Source: JBIOJM01 sp044450785
Lineage (GTDB): Bacteria; Planctomycetota; Planctomycetia; Isosphaerales; Isosphaeraceae
DNA length: 10,499 nucleotides
Direction of reading: 5' to 3'
Assembly: GCA_044450785.1 (NCBI GenBank)
Contig: JBIOJM010000353.1
Location: 1 to 10,499, forward strand
The translations under genes and the position numbers were made by a program. The notes beneath the pieces were generated by a model that saw nothing but the letters and a program-made list of their open reading frames with translations, did not search any database and was not told where the DNA came from. This document shows, one piece after another, positions 1 through 6,307 of the stretch. Within the stretch, counting starts at the first letter, position 1. Every line of letters begins with the position of its first letter.

Positions 1-64
1 CCCCTGGCCCCCCCTTCGCAAGGGGGGGAAAAGGGGGTTGCCTCGTCCGCCGCTTGCGAAGGGG
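1..64. repeat. GC-rich palindromic repeat, cut by the window edge
   Basis: Positions 8-16 (seven C then TT) pair perfectly with 20-28 (AA then seven G) around a CGC loop. An outer arm, 1-5 with 32-36, extends the hairpin across a small internal loop. The 12-base core at 11-22 recurs inverted at 53-64 (CTTGCGAAGGGG), so a second, partial copy lies next to the first. The repeat sits just past the 3' end of the minus-strand gene that ends at 88 and could act as its 3' hairpin. No T tract is visible on that side inside the window, so I call it a repeat rather than a terminator. The left end may continue beyond the window. Confidence 0.7.
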
Positions 65-87
65 CGGTCGCTGTGCTTCGACCGGGG

Positions 88-1788
88 CTACTTGGGCTGG
101 TTGTCGTCGTTCGCGGCCTTCTTCTTGGCCGCCGCTTTCGCGGCGCGGCCCCGCTTCGTCGCGGCCTTGGCCTTGGGCTGGTCGTCCTTTGGTTCGTCGT
201 CCTTCATCTCCGCCGCGGGCGGCTTGGCTTCGTCGGTCTTGGGCTCGGCCTTGATGGTTTCAGCCGCCGGCTTGGCCTGGGTTTCAGTGGGGTGCCGGGG
301 CGCGATCAAGCGTTGGAGGGCGCGGTTGTCGACAGCCTCGGCGCGACCGACCACCGGGGTGTTCTGGTCATAGCCGAGGTAGGCGAGCAGCCGCTCGATC
401 GTCATGGGGCGGATGCCGTTGAGCCGGGCTTCCTTGATGACCTCGCCCACTCGCGTCTGCAGCCTGGTCGCCTGCGCCATACTCGTGTCCGACTGATGTT
501 CATAAGAATCACGGATGGGCATCCGAGTATCGATGACGTACCAGTCGATCCGGGGCGAAAGTGTGCCAGTCTCCTTGCCGAGGTCGGGAGGGGGCAAGTC
601 GAATTCGACAATGCCGCCGGCTTCCTCGATCATCCGCTTCAGCTCCGCGCGGTCATCCCTGCTGTCACGGTTCACGTCCATCTTGCCGACCAAGGCGAAC
701 CGCATCGGCTGGTTGGGCGACCAGGCGGCGGAGTAGACGATGTCGCCTTCGCGGATCGGATCGATCGAGTTGTTGGTCTTGATGATCCGCGCCGTGCTGA
801 ACTGTTCACCGACGCTTGTCAACTCGATGTTTCCTTTCGGCTTCTCGGTGGGGATGCCGGGTGACTTGGCGTCGAAGATCGTCAGCTTCATCTGTGGTCG
901 AGCACCCATGCGGCGCGTCAGGCTGACCAGGACTTCGCGCGTCAGGTAATCGACGTACGTGACATAGCCGTCGGGCCGGTCGAGGACGAGCTCCTGCCGC
1001 TCGAGTTGGTCGCGTTTCTCGCGGTACATCGTCAACAGCGTCTCGAGCCGTCGGTTGAGGTCGTCCTCCTGCTGCTTGAGCTTCTGGGTCAGGTTCAGGA
1101 CTTCGGTTTGTCTCTTGTCGCTCTCGGTCTGGAGCGTGTCGACCTTCGTCAACAGGGTCCCGCGCTCGTCCACGTGCTTCTTCTGTTCGTTCTGGAGCTC
1201 GGCCTGGCTGTCGGCGGCGGCCTTGGCCTGAACGTCGACCTGGTCCTTGGCGACCTTGGTGGCGGACTCGAGGCTGTGCCTCACATTGATGTAGTTGAGC
1301 GAGAGCTGCGTCGTCAGGAGCGCCATGTTCTCCATCAGCTCGGTGAGCCGGTCGAGCGACGAGACATAGGTCTTGTTCGGCTCGTTGCGAAACGAGGTGA
1401 TCGCCTTCTGGACGTTGAGCTTGGCATCTTCCAGCTCCGGCCCCTGCGCGCCGTTTTGCTGGGCCGTCTGGACCGCCGCATTGACCGCGTCGGTGAGCGT
1501 CTTGAGCCGCTCCTCGATCTTCTTGAAGTTGGCTACGATTTCTTCCTTCGCCGGGTCGAATTCCGACACCTTCGTGCCGATTTTCGTCCTCATCTCGTCG
1601 TATTGGTTGACGGCGAGGCTCTGCCCCTTCTTGGTGGTGTTGTGAGCTTCTTGCTCGGAGGCCAACCTCGCTTCGGCCGAGGCACCGTTGGAATACAGGA
1701 AGTACGAGGTGACCGTCAAAATGACCGTCAGCGTGATGAACGCCGCGACGGCGATCTTGAGGCCCTGTGACTCATTGGCTGCGGCCAT
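88..1788 (-). CDS. Membrane-anchored coiled-coil protein with BRCT-like segment and H1-like Lys/Ala tail
   Basis: This 566-residue protein is not one I can name. Seen: a short N-terminus with one hydrophobic helix at about residues 11-32, a long polar heptad-rich region (about 36-265, strongest at 180-265), a globular segment (about 270-480) and a low-complexity Lys/Ala/Pro/Asp tail (about 500-566) containing KAAAKKKAA. Residues 363-420 have a BRCT-like pattern: strand FALVGKM, helix RAELKRMIEEAGG, strand IVEFDL, then DWYVIDT. The ATG at 1788 is well supported: GGAG (1798-1801) lies 9 bases upstream, and the signal anchor follows at once. The tail resembles histone H1-like tails, which suggests nucleic-acid binding. 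However, Lys11 before the helix would favour an N-in, C-out topology, which would place the tail outside the cytoplasm. The gene is divergent from polA and stands alone. That it is a gene is near certain; its function is unknown. Confidence 0.88.
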   Translation of the reverse strand: MAAANESQGLKIAVAAFITLTVILTVTSYFLYSNGASAEARLASEQEAHNTTKKGQSLAVNQYDEMRTKIGTKVSEFDPAKEEIVANFKKIEERLKTLTDAVNAAVQTAQQNGAQGPELEDAKLNVQKAITSFRNEPNKTYVSSLDRLTELMENMALLTTQLSLNYINVRHSLESATKVAKDQVDVQAKAAADSQAELQNEQKKHVDERGTLLTKVDTLQTESDKRQTEVLNLTQKLKQQEDDLNRRLETLLTMYREKRDQLERQELVLDRPDGYVTYVDYLTREVLVSLTRRMGARPQMKLTIFDAKSPGIPTEKPKGNIELTSVGEQFSTARIIKTNNSIDPIREGDIVYSAAWSPNQPMRFALVGKMDVNRDSRDDRAELKRMIEEAGGIVEFDLPPPDLGKETGTLSPRIDWYVIDTRMPIRDSYEHQSDTSMAQATRLQTRVGEVIKEARLNGIRPMTIERLLAYLGYDQNTPVVGRAEAVDNRALQRLIAPRHPTETQAKPAAETIKAEPKTDEAKPPAAEMKDDEPKDDQPKAKAATKRGRAAKAAAKKKAANDDNQPK

Positions 1789-1988
1789 GATTGATTACTC
1801 CACCCGAGCGGAGCGGTAGCGACCTGCTCATGCAATCCGCCGGTTTGCTGAAAATATGTCACACGCGAGAGGAAACGACGAGCTCGCCGACGAAAATCGC
1901 CCGCGACGGATTCGTCGAGGGCCGCTTCATCGGGAGAATCCACAGGACAGGTTCAATTGTAAAGACCGCGAACGTGCCGGTCAAATCT

Positions 1989-2116
1989 TAGTCCTTAGTC
2001 CGTCGTCCTTAGTCCTTAGTCGAATCGGCTCTGACCGATGGGGAACCTCACCGCCCGCGGTGCGGCTCTCGCCGCGAGACAAAGACTAAGGACTAAGGAC
2101 CAAGGACTAAGGACTA
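1989..2116. repeat. Inverted heptamer array (CCTTAGT type) closing three small hairpins
   Basis: The left arm, 1986-2020, is five heptamers of the CCTTAGT type (the third degenerate, CCGTCGT). The right arm, 2081-2115, is five heptamers of the complementary AAGGACT type. Aligned as a stem, 1989-2021 pairs with 2084-2116 at 31 of 33 positions. The enclosed 62 bases can fold into three further hairpins: 2024-2028 with 2035-2039, 2049-2054 with 2057-2062, and 2063-2066 with 2071-2074. The whole could form a cloverleaf-like junction as RNA or single-stranded DNA. It lies between the divergent 88-1788 gene and polA, about 100 bases before the polA start. Function is unknown. It could be a REP/MITE-like element, an untranslated leader structure or a non-coding RNA. 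Confidence 0.8.
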
Positions 2117-2134
2117 GTGCCGGCTTGCCGGCAC
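2117..2134 (+). other. Perfect short hairpin upstream of polA
   Basis: GTGCCGGC (2117-2124) pairs exactly with GCCGGCAC (2127-2134). With the closing pair open, the loop is CTTG, a tetraloop sequence known to be stable in RNA. It begins directly after the right heptamer arm and lies 82 bases before the polA ATG, so it may be part of the polA leader or of the repeat element. A weaker dyad (AGGTG 2135-2139 with CACCT 2142-2146) follows. There is no T tract after it, so it is not an obvious terminator. Confidence 0.55.
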
Positions 2135-2216
2135 AGGTGGGCACCTCTATTGTTTGATGCGGACGGCCCGTGATCGTTCCACGATCTCTGCTTGACCTGA
2201 ACGGAAACCCAGCACG

Positions 2217-4925
2217 ATGGCGACACGCCCGACGTTCTACATCCTGGACGCTTTCTCTCTGATCTTTCAAGTCTTTCATGCGATTCCCGAGATGACCGGG
2301 CCGGCCGGGCAGCCCACCCAGGCTGTCTTCGGGATCTTTCGGGACGTGCTCAACCTCGTGAAGGACCAGAAGCCCGACTACCTGGCAGCGGCCTTCGACG
2401 GGCCGGGACCGGTGTTCCGCACCGAGATTTTTCCGGAATACAAGGCGACCCGCAAGGAGATGCCCGTCGACCTGGTACCGCAGATTCCCGTGATCCGCCG
2501 GGTCTTCGACGGCTTTCGAGTGCCGGTGCTGCAGGAGCCGCTCATGGAGGCCGACGACGTGATCGCGACCCTGGCCAGGAGAGGTGAGGAGCGCGGCCTG
2601 GACGTCTGGATCGTGACCGCCGACAAGGACGCGCGCCAGTTGATCAGCGAGCAGGTCCGGGTGTACAACCTTCGAACGAAGAAGGTGATCGACGCCCAGG
2701 TGCTCGAGCAGGAATGGGGCATCCGCCCCGACCAGGTCGTCGATTTCCTGGCCCTCACGGGCGACTCGGTCGACAACGTCCCGGGCGTGCCCGGCATCGG
2801 CGCGGGCTACGCCGCCAAGTTCCTCAAGGAGTTCGGAACGCTCGACCGGCTGCTGGCGGAAGTCAGCCGGGTCAAGGAACCGAAGAAGAAGCAGAGCCTG
2901 CGCGAGCATGCCGGCACGGCCCGGCGGGCCCGCCAGTTGGTGACGTTGCGTGACGACCTCCCCTTGGCCCTGGATTGGGATGCGCTGCGGACGCAGCGCG
3001 CCGACCTGGAGGCATTAAGAGCGCTTTGCACCGAGTGCGGTTTTCATCGGTTCCGTGATGAGCTGGGGAAAGGAGACGACGAACCCAAGGCCGAGTCGAC
3101 CTGGCCGGCCGCTTATCACACGATCGACACGCCGGAGTCATTCCGGGCGTTTCTCGAGGAGCTGGGGCGGCAGCCCAAGTTCTGCATCGACACCGAGACG
3201 ACTTCGCTCGATCCGTTGCGGGCCGGGCTCGTGGGCCTGTCGGTCTGCTGGCGGGCGGGTGAGGCGTACTACTTGCCGCTTCGTGGGCCGGCCGGCTCGA
3301 AGCTGCTCGTCGAGCGCGAAACGCTCGCGGCCCTGGGTCCCATCTTGAGCGACCCGGCCGTCGAGAAAGTCGGCCAGAATATCAAATACGACATGCTGGC
3401 ACTCTCACGCGCGGGGGTCGAGCTGGCCGGACCGGTGACCGACACCATGATTCTCTCATACCTTCTCGAAAGCGGCGAGCGGAACCACAACCTCGACCAG
3501 TTGGCCCAGCGGCTGCTCGACCACACCATGATCCCGATCACCGACCTGATCGGCAAAGGGAAAAACCAGGCGCGGATGGACGAGGTGCCGGTGGGCCGGG
3601 TCGCTGTGTACGCCGCCGAGGATGCCGACGCGACCTGGCGGGTCGAGGAGATCCTGGGGGCCAGGGTGCGAGATCTTGGGCTCTGGAACCTGTACGCCGA
3701 GCTGGAACGCCCCTTGATCGCCGTGCTGGCGCGGATGGAAGCGGCCGGGATCGCCGTCGACGTCGCACGGCTTCGGCAGCTCTCGAGCGAGTTCGCGGAC
3801 CGCATGGCGGCGATCGAGACGGAGGCGTACGCCGTCGCCGGCAGAACTTTCAACATCAACTCGGGTCCGCAGCTCCGCCAGGTGCTCTTCGAGGACCTGA
3901 AGCTCCCGTCACTTCAGAAGACTCCCGGCGGTGAGCAGAGCACTGCCCAGGATGTGCTGGAGGAGCTGGCCCAGAAGCACCCCTTCCCCGCCCTGCTCCT
4001 CCAACATCGTCAGCTCTCCAAGCTCAAGAGCACTTACCTCGACGCCCTCCCCGGGCTGGTGCATCCCGAGGACGGCCGCATCCACGCCTCGTTCAACCAG
4101 AGCGTCGCGGCGACCGGCCGGCTCAGCTCGAGCGACCCCAACCTGCAGAACATCCCGGTGCGGACCGAGGAAGGGCGCCAGATCCGCCAGGCGTTCATCG
4201 CGGACCGGCCGGGCTGGCTGCTCATGACGGCCGATTACTCGCAGGTCGAGCTGCGGATTCTGGCCCATTTTTCGGACGATCCAGCCTTGTGCCGGGCCTT
4301 CGCTCTGGATCAGGACGTCCACCGCGCCGTCGCCGCCCGAATCTTCGGCATCGCCCCGGCGGCGGTGGACGAAGCACAGCGCCGGGTCGCCAAGACGGTG
4401 AACTTCGGTGTGATCTATGGGCTCTCGGCGTACGGTCTCTCCAGCCGCCTGGGGATCTCCCAGTCGGAGGCGGCGGCGTTCATCGAGGCCTATTTCCAGG
4501 AATACGCCGGCGTCGATCGGTTCATCACCACGACCCTGGAAAAAGCGCAGGCCTCCGGCCGCGTCGAAACGATCCTCGGCCGGCGCCGTCCGATCGACGG
4601 GATCAAGTCGACGACCGGCCGCGTCCGTAACCTCGCGGAGCGCACGGCCATCAATACGGTGATCCAGGGTTCGGCCGCCGATCTGATCAAGCGGGCCATG
4701 ATCCTGCTCGATCGAAGTCTCCGCGATCAGAGACTGGAGGCCCGCATGCTCCTTCAGATCCATGACGAGCTGGTCTTGGAAGCACCGGCCGCCGAGATTC
4801 CGAACCTGGCCGGGCTGGTCAACCGTGCCATGACGTCGGCACTCGACTTGAAGGTCCCCCTCAAAGTGGACGTCGCCGTCGGCCCCAACTGGCTCGACGT
4901 CGAGTCCCTCGACGAAAAAGGCTGA
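2217..4925 (+). CDS. polA: DNA polymerase I with 5' nuclease and proofreading domains
   Basis: This 902-residue protein is full length for the family. It fills gaps in repair and removes Okazaki primers in the cytoplasm. The 5' nuclease (about 1-285) keeps its metal-binding acidic residues: D11, D61, EADD 111-114, D136/D138 and TGDSVDN 181-187, followed by the helix-hairpin-helix VPGIG. The 3'-5' exonuclease (about 300-485) keeps Exo I D325/E327, Exo II N388/D392 and Exo III Y465/D469, so proofreading should be active. The polymerase domain has motif A DYSQVELR (673-680), motif B R722/K726/F730/Y734 and motif C HDE (849-851). F730 corresponds to E. coli F762. The ATG at 2217 begins the family N-terminus; the Shine-Dalgarno is weak (GGAAA at 2203-2207). 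The last codons and the stop lie inside a heptamer array. coaE and rho follow on the same strand. Confidence 0.98.
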   Translation: MATRPTFYILDAFSLIFQVFHAIPEMTGPAGQPTQAVFGIFRDVLNLVKDQKPDYLAAAFDGPGPVFRTEIFPEYKATRKEMPVDLVPQIPVIRRVFDGFRVPVLQEPLMEADDVIATLARRGEERGLDVWIVTADKDARQLISEQVRVYNLRTKKVIDAQVLEQEWGIRPDQVVDFLALTGDSVDNVPGVPGIGAGYAAKFLKEFGTLDRLLAEVSRVKEPKKKQSLREHAGTARRARQLVTLRDDLPLALDWDALRTQRADLEALRALCTECGFHRFRDELGKGDDEPKAESTWPAAYHTIDTPESFRAFLEELGRQPKFCIDTETTSLDPLRAGLVGLSVCWRAGEAYYLPLRGPAGSKLLVERETLAALGPILSDPAVEKVGQNIKYDMLALSRAGVELAGPVTDTMILSYLLESGERNHNLDQLAQRLLDHTMIPITDLIGKGKNQARMDEVPVGRVAVYAAEDADATWRVEEILGARVRDLGLWNLYAELERPLIAVLARMEAAGIAVDVARLRQLSSEFADRMAAIETEAYAVAGRTFNINSGPQLRQVLFEDLKLPSLQKTPGGEQSTAQDVLEELAQKHPFPALLLQHRQLSKLKSTYLDALPGLVHPEDGRIHASFNQSVAATGRLSSSDPNLQNIPVRTEEGRQIRQAFIADRPGWLLMTADYSQVELRILAHFSDDPALCRAFALDQDVHRAVAARIFGIAPAAVDEAQRRVAKTVNFGVIYGLSAYGLSSRLGISQSEAAAFIEAYFQEYAGVDRFITTTLEKAQASGRVETILGRRRPIDGIKSTTGRVRNLAERTAINTVIQGSAADLIKRAMILLDRSLRDQRLEARMLLQIHDELVLEAPAAEIPNLAGLVNRAMTSALDLKVPLKVDVAVGPNWLDVESLDEKG

Positions 4926-5008
4926 AGGCTGAAGGATGAGTCGGAAAAAGGCTGAATCCGCAGTGGTTTGACTCATCCTTCATCCTTCATCCTTCATCCT
5001 TTCTTTTT
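4918..5008 (+). terminator. Heptamer stem overlapping the polA stop, followed by a T tract; probable terminator
   Basis: Three AGGCTGA/AGGATGA heptamers (4919-4939) face four TCATCCT heptamers (4973-5000) in inverted orientation. The stem 4918-4942 with 4970-4994 pairs at 23 of 25 positions, and its inner 13 base pairs (4930-4942 with 4970-4982) are perfect. The loop is 27 bases (4943-4969). A pyrimidine-rich run with TTTCTTTTT (5000-5008) follows, as in an intrinsic terminator, though six bases separate stem and T run. The polA stop TGA (4923-4925) is the end of the first heptamer. A 13-base direct repeat (4914-4926 and 4944-4956) links the end of the gene to the loop. The structure is clear; the terminator role is inferred. 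Confidence 0.6.
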
Positions 5009-5441
5009 GAAGAGCCATTGCAGCAACCCGCGCGATGTCGTATAAATTCGCTAAGGACCGAGATCGATCCGCTCCCAAGCTGAGATTACCTGTCATCACG
5101 CCGGTACTCCCCTCCCGCGGCCTCTTTGATGCATTGTGAAGCCTTGGGTGAGTGACAACGGCGCAAACACCCTCAGGAAACCCACCGGGTTAAACCAATT
5201 TTGTCACGTTGCGTGAATCACCTTTCTTGCCACCGGCACCATTTTCCAGCCCGAGACTCCTCCTCTTTCCTCCTTCGGTGGTTGACTCGGCGGCATATCG
5301 TGTGATCATGTCTTCGTAGTCAACTGTGGCTCCGTCCCAGCGGATCCGGGGCGAGAGAAGCGCGGGCCGAGACACTCGATCTCGACCCCGCGGCCCATCC
5401 GATTCAACAGCCTGCTTTTGGTGCCGGGGAGCACCCTGCCG
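5009..5441. other. Intergenic region before coaE, no gene seen
   Basis: I see no convincing gene in these 433 bases. The minus-strand reading frame that enters from coaE is compositional. One small dyad, TCACG (5204-5208) with CGTGA (5212-5216), could be an operator-sized site, but nothing else supports it. The end of the region (5426-5431, GGGGAG) carries the coaE ribosome binding site. A promoter for coaE-rho would be expected here, but I could not pick one out with confidence. Confidence 0.5.
5426..5431 (+). promoter_or_regulatory. Shine-Dalgarno site that decides the coaE start
   Basis: GGGGAG lies 10 bases before the ATG at 5442. The alternative in-frame starts, TTG at 5418 and GTG at 5421, lie upstream of this site, so using them would put the site inside the coding region. 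Confidence 0.6.
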
Positions 5442-6236
5442 ATGACTCCATCCGAACGATCTCACGAGCCACGCACGACCGTGCGCTGGAAGCATGGCGC
5501 GATCCCGGTGGTCGGCTTGACGGGTGGGGTCGGTGGCGGCAAGAGCGAGGTCGCCACCATTCTCGCCGAGCGCGGCTCGGCCGTGATTGACGCCGATTCG
5601 ATCGGGCATGATCTGCTGGACGATCCTCCGGTGCGCGCCCGGATCGCCGCCCGGTTCGGCGATGGCGTCCTGGCTCGAGCGGGTCTCGAGCCCGGTGCGG
5701 CGCCACGGATTGATCGGCGGGCGCTGGGCGCGATCGTGTTCGCCGACCCGGAGGGACGGCGCGCACTGGAAGCGATCCTTCATCCCCTGATGCGGGCCCG
5801 GTTCCTGGCGGCGATCCAGCGGGAAATGCAAGCCGGGCGTAGCCTGGCCCGGTCCGTCGTGCTCGATGCGGCGATTCTGCAGGAAGCCGGCTGGGACGAT
5901 CTGTGCGATCTGGTCGTTTTCGTTGACGCGCCCCGTCCGGAGCGGATGCGGCGCGCGGCCCGGCAGCGAGGCTGGTCTGCCGAGACCTTCCTTGCCCGGG
6001 AACGAGCCCAATGGCCGTGCGACGAAAAGCGGCGCCGTGCTGCCCTGGTGATCGTCAACGACGCCGGTGTCGATTCGTTGCGGCGGGAGCTCGCGCGGCT
6101 GGACATCCTGCTGGCGCTCCTTCCTCACCCGCCGGACGAGGCCTGCCGTGAGCGGGCGGGTTCCGGTGCGGCCGAGCCGGACCTACCGATTCCCCAGAGG
6201 ATGGTCTTCGATTCCCCCTCTCCGTCCGGAGGGTGA
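5442..6236 (+). CDS. coaE: Dephospho-CoA kinase
   Basis: CoaE phosphorylates the 3' hydroxyl of dephospho-CoA with ATP, the last step of coenzyme A synthesis, in the cytoplasm. The 264-residue product shows the family order: P-loop GLTGGVGGGKS (25-35; the usual form is GGIGSGKS), DADSIGH (50-56), LHP (113-115), VLDAAILQE (140-148), VVFVDAP (158-164), the arginine-rich lid around RAARQRGWS (171-179), and IVNDAG (204-209). It is longer than the roughly 200 residues usual for the family: about 20 extra at the N-terminus and a Pro/Ser-rich tail of about 35 with no motif I recognise. I chose the ATG at 5442 because GGGGAG precedes it at good spacing. rho starts 71 bases downstream, and polA lies upstream behind a probable terminator. 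Confidence 0.93.
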   Translation: MTPSERSHEPRTTVRWKHGAIPVVGLTGGVGGGKSEVATILAERGSAVIDADSIGHDLLDDPPVRARIAARFGDGVLARAGLEPGAAPRIDRRALGAIVFADPEGRRALEAILHPLMRARFLAAIQREMQAGRSLARSVVLDAAILQEAGWDDLCDLVVFVDAPRPERMRRAARQRGWSAETFLARERAQWPCDEKRRRAALVIVNDAGVDSLRRELARLDILLALLPHPPDEACRERAGSGAAEPDLPIPQRMVFDSPSPSGG

Positions 6237-6307
6237 CCTGGCCGCCACGTCGTGACCGAGCCAGACCCACTCCGTTATCCACACGTTGAACAGGAGAATT
6301 CACCCCC

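Noticed and set aside
73..1770. Long plus-strand frames (73-864 and 1006-1770) opposite the first gene
   Set aside because: The minus-strand gene has a signal anchor, coiled coil and a good Shine-Dalgarno; the plus frames are compositional shadows.
1986..2116. CRISPR array
   Set aside because: The repeats are seven bases long, contiguous and without spacers, and no cas gene is present.
3909..4976. 355-codon open frame on the minus strand opposite polA
   Set aside because: It is antisense to the conserved polymerase domain, with no motif and no plausible ribosome binding site.
5190..6128. 312-codon minus-strand frame opposite coaE
   Set aside because: It overlaps the conserved CoaE motifs and carries no recognisable protein features.
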